From Isoetes taiwanensis (lineage: Eukaryota > Streptophyta > Lycopodiopsida > Isoetales > Isoetaceae), in NCBI GenBank assembly GCA_021234155.1, contig JAJEKV010000005.1:24631584-24695583 (forward strand): 64,000 nucleotides of DNA, in the 5' to 3' direction. Below the pieces are notes generated by a model. The model was not told where the DNA came from and ran no database searches. It was given only the letters and a program-made list of their open reading frames with translations. Both the position numbers and the translations under genes were made by a program. The first letter of the stretch is position 1, and the number at the start of each line of letters is the position of its first letter. Positions 22,177 to 33,940 of the stretch are shown here, piece by piece.

Positions 22177-23412
22177 ATGGCGGAAGAAAAGCCGAGAAGT
22201 CGAACACAAACGATTTCATCGGTGCTGATGCAGTCACAGCTGGTGGCCCCGATTCTGGAGCAGATCAATGATGGACAAAGGCAGATTTTGGAGAAGCAGG
22301 AAAGAAGATCTATTCATGAATTTAGAGGTATTCCTAAACTAAAACACCAGTATATTCCATCTAGACTTAAAGAGTTAGAAATCTGAGCAGTGATTGGATG
22401 TATCCGACATAAAGGAGTCAAGCTGAGATATTTGAAATCGAAAATTCAATAATTGGATTAAAAAAGTGGAAATATCTAGGATATATTGGCTAGAATTCCC
22501 ATTCTTTGTAGTAGAACGTGGTAACCAAAATACAGTGCAATTCCTCTTAAAACAAGGAACAATATACAGAGCTAATACCCAATTCTACTTTCAAAAGTGG
22601 AATGCCAAATTTGATCCCAGGGATCTTAAACAACTCTATCACCCAACCTCTTGCACAGTAACAGGACTGAATCCCATGTATTGGCACAAAGGAATATTCC
22701 AAATGCTATTCTCTGGAATAGGAGAGTATATTGGCTGGGAAGGGGTACCGGAAAGAGTCCCAAAAATCTGGGTACAATTGGATATTCTGAAAGACATTCC
22801 AAAACAAGTATAGTACCAAGATTTCTTCGGGGACACTAAGAACTTACACTTAAGCTGGCAGGGACTTCCTTCACCATGTAATATATGTGGTCTGAGACTA
22901 CATGGAGGAGAGGAATGCCAAGGTAAATGGATGAAGCAAGAAAAAGATCAAAATGCTCTTGCTCAGATCAGCAGCATGGAACCTGCAAAAGAAATTAATA
23001 AAGTTGCATCTTGGACTCCAGTAAAAAAAAATAGGAAAAATAAAAATGGAAAGTGCCTATAAGAAAGCAAAGAAATAGAAAGTTAAAGAGATGGATAAGA
23101 GGTTCAAAGAAGGACAGAAGCAAAGAAAATTTATGAAAAAAGAATGGAAGAGGAAACAGGAGCGTGAAAGAATTGTAAGCCAACAAAATCTTATGTCCTG
23201 ATGGCTTGGGAATTGGGAATTGACAAGTGCAATAGCCCAACAAGTCCAAAAGGCCAAGATATGCTTTCCAAAGGATCACAAGGCCATGGTTTGATCCCTA
23301 TAAGTCCTTGTAAAGAAGCAAATGAGGAGGAGAAATTCGATACCCCTCATACTATAAAAAAGAGAGGAAATAAAGTTCACTTTACAGATAATAGCCCTGC
23401 TCTAAACCTGCG
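22177..23412 (+). pseudogene. LINE ORF1 remnant
   Basis: A plausible start is the ATG at 22177 (MAEEKPRS). After an in-frame stop at about 22384 the next open stretch (22466-22813) resembles the DUF4283 domain of plant LINE ORF1 (YWLEFPFFVVERGN, WNAKFDPR, KIWVQLDILKDIP). It is followed by a CCHC knuckle CNICGLRLHGGEEC at about 22879-22920. ORF1 binds LINE RNA. Several stops remain; the piece ends at the insertion site of element E. Confidence 0.75.
23408..23412 (+). repeat. Left target-site duplication of element E (CTGCG)
   Basis: CTGCG directly precedes the LTR start and is repeated at 38685-38689 directly after the 3' LTR. Confidence 0.9.
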
Positions 23413-25956
23413 TGTTGCCCCCAAAGGGCAACATGCTAATTATGTTCTATGCATTCAAGTCAGGTTAAGTCATTTCTGAAGACTAGGTCAAAGATTGGAA
23501 GAGCTTGGTAGTCAACATTGGTGTGAAGGTCAAAAGATGCTTACCTTCTAGGTCAACAAGTGCTCAAGCCAAAAGTTCACAAGAGGTATTTTATTTGGGA
23601 TCAAATGCTTAGTTAAAGAATACGCTCTAGAAGAATCTGGGTTATGAAGTTTGGAAGACATATTTTGAAGATTGGAAGTTAAGAGTTTGGAAGACCCCAT
23701 AGTGTATAGTTTCTAATTTTTTTTCCTTTGCTTCACCCCACTACCCCCATTTTTGCACTTTTGGCTCAACATTGTTTTCATACCTATTGTTCATTCCTTT
23801 GCCATGCTCGCTTTGCCATAATTGCCATCTTGCTCAAAATCCTTACCATTTCCTTCAATGTGCCATCACTTTGTCTATTCAAAAACCTACTTAAGCCTTT
23901 GTTTCAAAATATCATTCCCTCTTCTTTATTATTTCCTTTGCCCCCCTAATGGTCCCTCATAATTTCTTTTGCCTTCATTCCTATTCCATCATATTCTTAG
24001 TGGTATATTCTAAGCCTTGTTAAGGGCAACATGTTAATTATGTTCTATGCATTCAAGTCAGGTTAAGTCATTTCTGAAGACTAGGTCAAAGATTGGAAGA
24101 GCTTGGTAGTCAACATTGGTGTGAAGGTCAAAAGATGCTTACCTTCTAGGTCAACAAGTGCTCAAACCAAAAGTTCACAAGAGGTATTTTATTTGGGATC
24201 AAATGCTTAGTTAAAGAATATGCTCTAGAAGAATCTGGGTTATGAAGTTTGGAAGACATATTTTGAAGATTGGAAGTTAAGAGTTTGGAAGACCCCATGG
24301 TGTATAGTTTCTAATTTTTTTCCTTTGCTTCACCCCACTACCCCCATTTTTTCACTTTTGGCTCAACATTGTTTTCATACCTATTGTTCATTCCTTTGCC
24401 ATGATTGCTTTGCCATAATTGCCATCTTGCTCAAATTCCTTACCATTTCCTTCAATGTGCCATCACCTTGTCTATTCAAAAACCTACTTAAGCCTTTGTT
24501 TCAAAATATCATTCCCCTTTTCTTTATTATTTCCTTTGCCCCCCTAATGGTCCCTCATAATTTCTTTTGCCTTCATTCCTATTCCATCATATTCTTAGTG
24601 GTATAATCTAAGCCTTGCCAAAAGATGCCCAAAAGATTCCCTATCCTTTGCACGTGTGGAGAATCCCTCCTATGGTAAAAAAATTTTGGATTATCTCTAA
24701 ATATTTCTTGGGCAAATACCTCTAAACCATTGGCCAAAATTCGTAAATGACAAAATACAGCATATTCAAGGCATATTCTTCCGAAAATACGGAACCATAT
24801 CGCGCGAAGTTCTCAAAAATACTGTCGAAGAACCCTAAAATTAGAAAGCTGGCTCGAATCATGCCTTCCCGCGCTCCATTCTCTCTAAAACCTATTTTTG
24901 GATTCCGAAACCTAAGCAACACATTAAGCCTAAATTTATTACCTAAAATTACTGGAATCGAAATTTGAAACTATATACAGGGGAAACACAATCACAACAT
25001 TTTCGAAGGCCCAGACGTACTCAAATCTGACATTGATCAATGCTGAGCATGACCTGAAAGATTCTTGAAGTCCCTGAGCACTCCTCTACTGGATTTACAA
25101 AGATCTAGTTGATATTACTTTCAAAAATTATCTTATGACTTATGATGATTATTTTCCAGTATCTGAAACTTTGAAATATCATTATCCATTGTTATTATGA
25201 TGTATGTACATTCATATCAATATAAATCGACTGCCAAGTTGCCAAATCTCTCTCTGATACATTGCTTAACAATTTTTTACTCAAAATATTTTACAGAAAA
25301 TCCCCGAATGTTCCAAAGCACTATTGACATACTTGCCATCTATCCTTAGAGCCACTGTGAGCTAAGGCTTTGAAACATCAAAAAATACCACTTCTAGTTC
25401 AAGTTAGAAAAATTAGCATTCGGGTCTGATCATTTTTTTGACCGTATTTTGCCAAATCCAGCCACAAAAAATGCTTCTGCAGTTTCAAATGGAAATTTGA
25501 CCTCATGCCCCTCTCCCTCATCACCATTAGAGCACATGTGCTTTGGAAATTCCCAAAGTACGCTCTGCAACTCCAGATCTTATTTTCTGATCACTGTTTT
25601 CCATAGTTGACCTCTATTGACCAATTTTTGACCCCACTTTGAGATTGAATATCTCTCAAATCTATAGTCTGACTTGGTCAGAAACTTCATCACTGGATTC
25701 CTACCACTTTTTTGAGCAAGTCTGAAGTGGTTGACTCGAGAAATCAATCCATTTCTTGTCACCACAACCATTTGAGTGAAGGTCCCATTTCCTAGAAATG
25801 GGAAAGGTATGAGATTTGAGTTTTTTTGGACTTTTCTTTTAATTTATATTGCATAGACTGATCACCTTAAGTGATCTGGAGGTTCTAACCCCAATTTGGG
25901 TGTAAACTCAAGTTGGTCCTTTGTGGTTGACCTTTAAGCCAGGTTTAGGGTCAACA
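23413..25956 (+). repeat. 5' LTR of element E (2544 bp, with internal tandem duplication)
   Basis: It starts TGTTGCCC-CCAAA-GGGCAACA and ends GGTTTAGGGTCAACA. It exceeds the 1950-bp 3' LTR by about 598 bp because 23424-24021 is repeated as 24022-24619; the second copy begins AAGGGCAACATGTTAATTA. Outside the duplication it is nearly identical to the 3' LTR. Confidence 0.9.
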
Positions 25957-25959
25957 TTT

Positions 25960-25977
25960 TGGAGGTTCTACCGAGAT
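25960..25977 (+). other. Primer binding site candidate, element E
   Basis: TGGAGGTTCTACCGAGAT, three bases after the LTR end, identical to the site in element B. Confidence 0.65.
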
Positions 25978-25997
25978 CTTTCTGGATTTCGGAATTC

Positions 25998-27316
25998 ATG
26001 GCTCCAAAGAAAAAATTTCCAGCAGAACAAGAACCATTAGAAGATGTGATGCAACAGATCATTGCAGAGAAAGGCCATTGCCTTCAAGTTTCTCAACTAG
26101 CCTACTTCAGAACATGCCATACCAATTCGAGTTGAATGTCCCTGTTCCTTTGCCTACTTTTGATTCCAGCATGAGTGCTAACAACTTTTTGAGAATATTT
26201 GAGGATTATTACATGGGTTATGGTTTCAAGAAAGGGTGCAAGCTTTCAGAGTTTGAAAAATGTTTCAAAGAAGAGAGTGAAGATGGTGCTTGGTTAACTT
26301 ATGAGAAGTTAATGGGTACCCCCTCATGGGATGAACTCGTCAAGAAGTTACTGGATAGGTTTGGTAAGTTAGCTGCTCCAAAAGATTTGGTTAATGAGTT
26401 GCAAAGTTTTTCTATACATGCAGGAGAAAGTGTGAATCAGTACAAAGAAAGGTTTAGCACATTTATGAGCAGGTGCCAAAGAGCACAAGTCACAATCCCA
26501 ACCCTTTTTTTAGTAACTGCTTTCATCAATGGTTTGGAAAGAAGACCAGATATCCAAAGGAAGTTGCTCAAGATCCAAGCTGCTGAAGAATTTGATTCTA
26601 TATACAAAGTTTTTGTCAAAACCACTGACCTGACTCAGATGCTCTCTACTTTGCCTGACAAGCACCATGTTTCTCACCATAGCCATGATTCTTTTTACCC
26701 TGATGCTACTGATGCACATTATGATCATCACCCTTCCATTCCAGTTTATGCCATACAGAAAGAAAAGAAGAAATCTAAAGAGGAGGAAGCTAATTCTCAA
26801 GTTGCAGAGGTCAAGTCAGACCTATCTAAGGTTACTGAAGCTTTAGCAGAACTAACCAAACAATTGGTTGAACTCAAGGCTGCAAAAACAGGTAAAACTA
26901 ACCCTGAATGTATTCATTGCAATAGGAATACTCATCCATCAGAAATTTGCTATTGGCAAGTGTGTCCTAAATGCAATAGAAAAGGCCACTTTGGAAAAGA
27001 GTGTCCTATTTGTTCTTTCTGTAAAGAAGTTGGTCATACTGACATTAGGTGTGCTGTTAAGGAATTCTTTGCCAAGCAGGAACAAGAAAAGAGACCAGAA
27101 CCTAAGCCTCCAAGTACTTCTATAAGGTTTATTCAGACTACAGAAGTTTCCAAAGCTGAAGAAGTTATGGTAGTGCAAACTAGAAGAATGAATGAAGTCA
27201 ATGTACATGCTGAATCAAGTAGATATCCCACTGCTAGTTCCTCATCATCTACAATGGAATCACCTGCTCAAATGATAGCTCCACCCCCACAGCAAAAATA
27301 TGGTAAGAAAGACTAA
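25998..27316 (+). pseudogene. Gag of element E, one frameshift near the start
   Basis: The expected start MAPKKKF is at 25998. A one-base deletion relative to B at about 26047 throws the frame, and the main open frame runs from 26078 to 27316. It carries the capsid-like region (FSTFMSRCQRAQVTIP), a Lys/Glu linker and three zinc knuckles (CIHCNRNTHPSEIC, CPKCNRKGHFGKEC, CSFCKEVGHTDIRC). It ends with the MVVQTRRM segment that B has lost to a frame change. Gag stops just before the protease frame. Confidence 0.85.
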
Positions 27317-27337
27317 GACCTTGATGAAGTTGATGTT

Positions 27338-28555
27338 TTGCTCAAAAATTCCAAAGTGTGTGTGGATCTCTTCACCTTGCTAAAGATTGCACCCAGCTAC
27401 AGAAAAAGGGTACTCCAACAAACTGGTGGTGAGCAATTGAATGCTTGTGTAAATTTCACAGATGCCACTAACCTTGTTCTAGCACAGAATGAAGAAGACC
27501 CCGGGGCATTTACATGTTCAGCTGCTTTAGGGGGTTATACCTTTTCAAATGTGTTACTTGATGGGGGATCCCCCCTAAACATCATGCCATATCACATTAT
27601 GAAGAAGTGTGGTTTCGAGGTGGACAAGAAAGCTTCTATATTATTAAGATCTTTTTATAATGCTAAGATTACTCCTATTGGTGTAGTGACTAAAGTGCCT
27701 ATTAATACAGAAGGCATAACTGTAGCTGCTAACTTTATTGTAGTGGCTTTTGAGGATATAGGAGATGAATTTGAAATCTATGACCTACTTTTAGGGAGAA
27801 GATGGTTAGCCACTGTGGATGCTAGGCCAGTCTGGTCTCAAGGGAGATGTACCATCTCCAATGGCTCTCAAACTGCTACAATTTACAACCAAGATGGCTC
27901 CTATGACTCCAAAGAAGAGGTAAACTTAATTAAGGAAATGCTAATTGAAGAGCCTTTAGGATCTTACAGGATAAAAAATAGAAGACCAAGAAAATATGAA
28001 ATGGTTCCTCTTATTATGGAATGTGCACTTCCCAGCAGACAAGGACCAACAGGGTTCTTATGGTTTGATGGAGGTATTTCTAAAAAACTAAATGTTGCAT
28101 CATCTGCTGCTATTTTGAAAGACTCTCCTCACAAACTCTTAGCTAAAGTAGAAAGAATCTTCCCTCAAGTCACTTCTAATGTAGCAGAATATAAAGCTTT
28201 GATTGCAGGTCTTCAGGAAGCCAAAGCTATGGATATTGCCAATATCCACATTTATGGTGATTCACAATTAATCTGCAGACAAGTTTTAGGAGATTATCAA
28301 ACAAAGAATGTAGATATGGAGCTCTTGAAGAATCAGGCAATGGAAGTACTCTCAAGTTTTGCTTCGTGGAAGATCACTCATATCCCAAGAGAAATTTTTT
28401 TTGAAGCTGATGCTTTATGTAGGGAAACTCTCATGTCACATTTAACTGAAGGAGCTATTCCTGAAGACGATCTTGATGACAATGAAGTAAAAGCACTCTG
28501 TCCAATTTTGACCATTGATGCATCAGAAAAAAAAAAGATACTGATGAGATTGTAA
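27338..28555 (+). CDS. Protease and archaeal-type RNase H, element E
   Basis: 405 codons in one frame, the best-preserved example in the window of protease joined directly to an archaeal-type RNase H ahead of RT. The protease active site is VLLDGGSPLNIMP, with YDLLLGRRWLA later. The RNase H catalytic residues are all visible: D in WFDGGISKK, E in AEYKALIAGL, D in YGDSQLICRQ, D in FEADALCRE. An A-run at about 28529-28538 (KKK) is the probable site of the frameshift that ends the ORF; RT continues in another frame at 28582. Confidence 0.88.
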   Translation: MLKNSKVCVDLFTLLKIAPSYRKRVLQQTGGEQLNACVNFTDATNLVLAQNEEDPGAFTCSAALGGYTFSNVLLDGGSPLNIMPYHIMKKCGFEVDKKASILLRSFYNAKITPIGVVTKVPINTEGITVAANFIVVAFEDIGDEFEIYDLLLGRRWLATVDARPVWSQGRCTISNGSQTATIYNQDGSYDSKEEVNLIKEMLIEEPLGSYRIKNRRPRKYEMVPLIMECALPSRQGPTGFLWFDGGISKKLNVASSAAILKDSPHKLLAKVERIFPQVTSNVAEYKALIAGLQEAKAMDIANIHIYGDSQLICRQVLGDYQTKNVDMELLKNQAMEVLSSFASWKITHIPREIFFEADALCRETLMSHLTEGAIPEDDLDDNEVKALCPILTIDASEKKKILMRL

Positions 28556-28581
28556 TCACAAAAAATGGTAAGACTGGAACC

Positions 28582-30257
28582 TTGTTTGTTGGAGATTTGA
28601 TTGAATATCAAAACAAAGAGAGCATACAAATGTTTTTTGAAGAAAGGAAAGATGTATTTGCTTGGGATTATTCAGAGCTATTAGGTATCAAAACTGAGGT
28701 ATGCCAATTTGAAATTAAGATCAAGGAAGGTTGTAAACCTGTCTTTCAAAAATTAAGAAGAATTAATGCTTCACTGATGGGACTAATCAAAGATGAATTG
28801 GATAAGATGTTAGATGCAGGTGTTATTATTGAAATTATTAATCCAGAATGGGTATCTTGCATTGTTCCTGTGGAGAAAAAAAGTGGTGCTTTAAGAATTT
28901 GCATTGACTATCGAGATCTCAACAAAGCCACCATCAAAGATTTTTACCCTTTGCCTTTTTTAGAGGAGATCTTATATGCTGTAGCAGGTAAAGAGGTATA
29001 CTTATTTTTAGATGGATTCTCAGGATTCAATCAGATTAGCATTAAGGAAGAAGACCAGCCAAAGACTTCTTTCATCACCCCCTGAGGCACATATGCTATG
29101 AAAAGGATGCGTTTTGGTTTAATGAATGCTCCAGCTACCTTCCAAAGGGCAATAAATGTTATTTTCAAATCAATGTATGCTGAAGAGTTCAGGGTGTATT
29201 TAGATGATCTTTGCCTAGGCTCTCATCGTACTAATCATGTGGAGTTACTTGCAAAAATTTGTTCTCTATGCAGGAGTTCAGGAGTTAATCTAAATCCAAA
29301 GATATGCATCTTTTTTGCATCAAAAGGACAACTCTTAGGACATGAAGTATCCAACCAAGGCATTCAAGTTGCTCATAAGATTGAAGCCCTCAAAAAAACT
29401 AGCACCTCCCAAGAATCTAAAGCAAGTTAAGAGTTTTATTGGTATGACAAGTTTCCTCAGGATGTATATTCCTAATTTTGCTCATATTTTGAGTCCCATT
29501 TCTAGATTAACAAGGGTAGGCAAGTTTTCTAAGTCTGAAAGTAAGCATATACCTATCACATGGACTTCAGAATGCCAAGAGGCCTTTGACTTTCTCATTC
29601 TATCCATATATGAAGCCACACTTTTGAAAAAACTAGATTTGAACATGCCATTTGAAGTTTATATTACTGTTACTAAAAAAGCTATAGGACTAGCCATTTT
29701 GCAGGATAAACACACCATAGTATTTGCAAGTAAACAATGGTCTGCCCTTGAAGAAAGGTATACCAGAATAGAAAAGAGTGCTGCTGCACTCATGTTCCTT
29801 ATCAATAGGCAAGGACACTTGCTTCTGAAGTCAAGTCTACATGAAGCAAAACCCAATGGGTTCACTGTTTGGTAAGGCAACCAGTAAGCCAAAGATCCAG
29901 AGATGGGCTTGTAAGTTGCAAAGTTATGATATTTCTGTAAAAGAATTGCATTTGGTGCGAAGTCCTAGCCTTTATTTGCCTTACATATTTTTTGACCATG
30001 AAGATGAGTTGGATATTACTGACACTTCACTTGCAGTAGCTCATATAGAGGTAATTCCAGAAGATCAAGCTATAGGGGGGTGGCAACAACCTATTAGAGA
30101 CTTTTTACAATATGGGATCATCTCCCCAAGCCTCACTTCAAGCCAAAAAAGGAGACTCAAAGATAAATGCAGACAATTCAAGATGATAGACAATGTCCTG
30201 TGCAAAGTCAACCGAGATGGAGTCTTGTTGAGGTGTGTAGATGAAAGTGAGCTCTAA
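28582..30257 (+). pseudogene. RT and degenerate gypsy RNase H, element E (broken frames)
   Basis: Pieces at 28582-29085, 29098-29430, 29342-29875 and 29841-30257 together cover RT (FLDGFSGFNQ, FGLMNAPATFQ, YLDD) and gypsy RNase H. A TGG to TGA stop falls in ITPWGTY at about 29084, with frameshifts at about 29390 and 29860. The RNase H again reads FEVYITVTKKAIG, lacking the normal Asp. Domain order matches A and B. Confidence 0.85.
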
Positions 30258-30497
30258 TTATCAGGGAAATGCATAAAGGTATTTGTGGAGGACATTTTGC
30301 TGGTGATACTACAGCAAAAAAGATTCTCAGGTCTGGATACTACTAACCTACTGTTTTTAAAGATTGTTATGAGATTATAAAGACTTGCCATCAATGCCAA
30401 ATCTTTAGCAAAAGAATTTTACTGCCAGCTGCCCTTAATCCCATCATATCTCCAGGGCCTTTTCAGATTTGGGGACTAGATTATATTGGCCCCATTA
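30258..30497 (+). pseudogene. Integrase N-terminal part, element E, before insertion F
   Basis: It encodes IIREMHKGICGGHFAG, CHQCQIFSKR and LDYIGPI. The frame is broken after Cys/Glu codons at 30257, and a TAA replaces the W of YYWP. The sequence stops at 30497 (CCCCATTA), where element F begins. Confidence 0.85.
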
Positions 30498-30567
30498 TTC
30501 TAGAGCTAAGAAACAAGCTGGACAACATGGCCTTTGTGGGCATCTCCATTCCATAACTAGAAACATG
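30498..30567 (-). repeat. Split direct repeat, terminal copy of the 70-bp unit
   Basis: It begins TTCTAGAGCTAAGAAACAAG at the exact left edge of element F. It matches 31398-31462 except for a few bases and a 5-bp length difference near the end. Confidence 0.85.
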
Positions 30568-31217
30568 ATACATACTTTTGATCTCAAAGAGAGAAGCTTA
30601 TCCCCGGGATGAAAACCTCGCCCTTTCGGGTTTTCGAGGAAACCCTAAAGATAAACACCCATCTAAGAGATCTTATACACACATGAAAGGAAAAAGCACC
30701 CTCATGCCTACGGGCCTTTTTGGGTTTACAGATGGGTTGTAGAAGGAAATCCAAGTGTCGGGTGAGCTGCTGGCTATGCATGAACCTGTTTGAAAGCAGC
30801 ATCTACGCCAGCCAAAATCGCCAACAAGACAACATCATCCTGCAAAACAAAAGCATGGGTAAGACAAGACCTTGGGCCCACTGGCACCAAAGGCTACCTT
30901 CGCAACCACTGTTGCAACCAGTCATAACAGCCAACCAGGCTCACATACCACCAACATAGCCATGTTGGATCCAGTACAAACATAAGCCACCAAGGCTCCA
31001 AAATCATACCAATAGTTCCATATGAACATAAGCCACCAAGGCTTCCAAAACCATAAACCAATAATTCCATAGCAACATAAGCCACCAAGGCTCCAGCATC
31101 ATGATCAGACAAAATATCAGTAGCCAAGAAAGGACATATAGCAAGGGCAAACAGGAGAAACTAGAAAGACAAGCTTACATATCAATAGAGGGGAAGAAGG
31201 AGGGAGGGTGGGGAGGG
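30568..31217. other. Non-coding part of element F between its repeats
   Basis: No gene is seen. It contains three imperfect copies of AACATAAGCCACCAAGGCT at about 30983-31096. The bases at about 30599-30650 (ACCTCGCC / GGGTTTTCGAGG) form local inverted repeats. Confidence 0.5.
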
Positions 31218-31397
31218 GAAGTGCGCTCTGGCAAATTCCGGAAATGGAGATGCGAAACAAAGCGCTGATGCAAAGAACCTAAAAGGCACGCTGCTAATAG
31301 GCAAGGGTCTGGCAGTTGCCAACTGCCCGGGACACTTGTCCCTTAGCTCTAGAAGTCCATTTACCATCTATTCGTTGAAAACGAAGGTAAATGTGAC
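31218..31397 (-). repeat. Split direct repeat, internal copy of the 180-bp unit
   Basis: 180 bp nearly identical to 34930-35109. It begins GAAGTGCGCTCTGGC and ends GGTAAATGTGAC, immediately followed by the internal copy of the 70-bp unit. Confidence 0.9.
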
Positions 31398-31462
31398 TTC
31401 TAGAGCTAAGAAACAAGCTGGACAACATGGCCTTTGTGGGCAACTCCATAACTAGAAACATG
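31398..31462 (-). repeat. Split direct repeat, internal copy of the 70-bp unit
   Basis: It directly abuts the 180-bp repeat. The fused pair reproduces the junction expected if both ends of the element were joined in a circle. Confidence 0.85.
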
Positions 31463-31542
31463 CTGATAAAGAGGCAGAGGGCAAGAGAATACCATTTTGA
31501 AGTCTTCGGGATGGCAACAACGGAAACAGGTTTGGATCAAGG

Positions 31543-31860
31543 TCAAGACCCAAAACATGTACAGATGAACGGACGGGACGTGGAAAGGATGGCAGCTCCA
31601 GAGTGAAGCAGGTCATGGATCGAAAGGCGCACAAAATCAGCATGTGTGATAGCAGGTTTATGATTAGGTTGAAACCAAGGAAAAGGAGGAGGGCCATTTG
31701 ACCAAGGCAGTCTATAGCCATTGGCCACCCAGTCCAAAACCATAGCAGAAGAGCAAAAAGATTGCCAAAAAGGAAAGTTCTTCCTCAATCTGTTCTTCAG
31801 ATAATGGACATTAGGATGCAGCTGAGTGTCAGGGGGTGGGGTGCAGAATTCTGAAACCAC
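31543..31860 (-). pseudogene. N-terminal fragment of a DIRS/Ngaro-type reverse transcriptase
   Basis: The - strand frame contains FPFWQSFCSSAMVLDWVANG followed by YRLPW, a PPPFPWF segment and HADFVRLSIHDLL. From family knowledge, DIRS and Ngaro RTs open with FW..I.AS..VL..I..GY.LPF...P.P and H.DFV...I..L...G, spaced the same way. Copia, gypsy and LINE RTs do not have this leader. The frame ends before any RT catalytic motif (no YxDD is present), and the sequence runs into the fused terminal repeats. It is therefore a 3'-truncated RT. Confidence 0.7.
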
Positions 31861-31869
31861 CAGCCAAAA

Positions 31870-33940
31870 ACGTTAGAACCAAACTATTGTAAATACACAA
31901 CAAAACATAAATTATTACCCTCCAATAACCTCAAAGGCAACTTACCACATCTTATTATAATAGCACCACAATGCTCTTAATGAAACAACATATCAGATCC
32001 TATTATAATAGCACCACAAAGCCTATGGTCTTCAAGGAAACAACCTATCACTGATGTTAGAATTTAAGGATCGACTTGAAGTGCTCTTTACCTCCTTTGT
32101 ACCATATTATGAAACTATATAGGCTAGTTTTTCTTCAGCTGCTTATGTAATATCAACATTAGAATGTCACGTTAAAAGGGTGTTTTGAGAATTTAAAGAT
32201 AAGGATTCGCATAAATTGAAGCGGCACCTAGTTGGGTACAAACTCCGTTAATAAAACACCATGTAGAACAACGTAAAGAACTTACACATGTAGGGTGCTT
32301 TACAAAAGGTTTAAAATTATGTAACTTGAAGCGGAAGGCTAAGGAAGGACTTATAGTTGCGCCGAAACAAAACATGAGTTTTGAAGCATAAAGTTGTGAT
32401 AAGGTAGCAGCATAAGGGTTTGAAGATATTGCAAAGAGAGTGATTGGTAGGAAACTAGAAAACACAGAATATGGTCACCATGGAAATTAGGATAGATAGA
32501 TAGAGAAACCGGCTCATTGAATGATTTGCAATTGTGATCTACCATTCCATAAAACCTACCCTTACAACTTACCTTCATTGCAACGCACAAAAGAGCAAAA
32601 ATCAAAGGCAAAATAAAAAGAAACGTTGATCAAAGCTGACCATCGAAACTGCAACCCAGCTGACTATCCGGAACTGTAACCCATCTGAGCATCGAAGCTA
32701 AAACCTTGGACACGGGTGAACGTTGCAGCAACTCATGAACCCAGCCACTTCCACAACTGAACCAGACTATGAAACGGTACCTTCCAACAAACTCGGCCCT
32801 GGACAAGCAGCTCAGCAAGGGAAACCTAGAGGCACAACCGGTCACTTCAGAGAGGACTGCTACATCAAGCAGAATAGAAGAGCCTCCAAACCTCCACAAC
32901 CATGATAAAATCCGTCTAGCTCACGAATGTCTTGTTCTAGAATGCAACACTATGCAGCATACAAAGCTCCTAAGCCTCATGATCCATAAAAGCCAAAGCA
33001 AAGTGAAATCTCGCCATAAAAACATCTGAAACCGAGATAGAAAATTACCCCTGGAACTGACCTATCTGAAACTGCCATGCACTAGGATCTACAGCGCATC
33101 AGAAGGGCAAATCAGCCATTTTACTACTGTTGGAAGGGAACACAGTGAAGTTCTAATGAGCATAAATCTGAGCACAACTTCCAGCTATGCCAGCCTCCTC
33201 TGTTAATGCTAGAAAACCCATCACTTTGATCACAAGCCAGAATACACAAATATAACAATGGAAAAGCCTACTACGCAACACTTAAACATAAAAGTTATCT
33301 GTCTGTAGGCTCTTAGTCAGAAGAAAGGACTAAAAATAAAGGACGAAACAGAAATGGACAAGAAAAGCTCTATGCAGAAATGACAAGAGATGCGAGCAAG
33401 ACGAAACAGAAATGGACAAGAAAAGCTCTATGCAAAATTGACAAGAGAAGCGAGCAAAGGGCTGCAAGCAAGGACTAAGGAAAGGAGCCTTAACTGCAAG
33501 TTTGCCAACTGAACATCAACCTGGATCATTAAGCAGTGATTCACTATGCAGGATAGCACACTGCCGCATCTTACGAATTTGAGAGTCAGGATGACATGCA
33601 AAGTTGTGGTACTGGTCAGGCTTAAAATGAGGTTTTACAGGAATTAATAGTTCAAGAGCTTCCTGAAAGAAATCTGTTGGAAAAGATTATGCTAGTGAAA
33701 AGTAAATGCATAATAAGAAAATGCATAAATTCAAAGCATAGAAATTGAGATTTGAAATTTACCAAAACAAACACAGCCATGGCAAAGCAGATAGAACAAG
33801 ACAAAGACCAAGCATGCATTGAAAGACAGGACTTGAAACAAAACAAGTGCACATAAACTAGGCAATAAAAGCATAACTGAAAATCAGTACAATACAAAGC
33901 AGATGTGGCAATATGGTGTGCCACACAACGCGCTGATTAC
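31870..33940. other. Spacer of element F, no confident gene
   Basis: About 2 kb between ORF1 and the RT fragment. It holds a tandem duplication of about 56 bp (ACGAAACAGAAATGGACAAG unit) at about 33343-33455. It also holds two copies of a TTATTATAATAGCACCACAA-like unit at about 31953-32020. A + strand ORF at 32723-32905 contains GHFREDCYIKQN, which resembles half of a zinc knuckle, but I do not call it a gene. Confidence 0.5.

Noticed and set aside
30980-31096. Short repeats AACATAAGCCACCAAGGCT as a possible CRISPR-like array
   Set aside because: Only three imperfect copies with irregular spacing, inside a plant retroelement.
32723-32905. + strand ORF with GHFREDCYIKQN, resembling half a zinc knuckle
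   Set aside because: The first Cys pair is missing, the ORF is short, and it runs opposite to the identified frames of element F.
33652-33924. 90-residue - strand ORF rich in Cys, Phe and Leu inside element F
   Set aside because: No motif and the composition looks random; it overlaps A/T-rich spacer.
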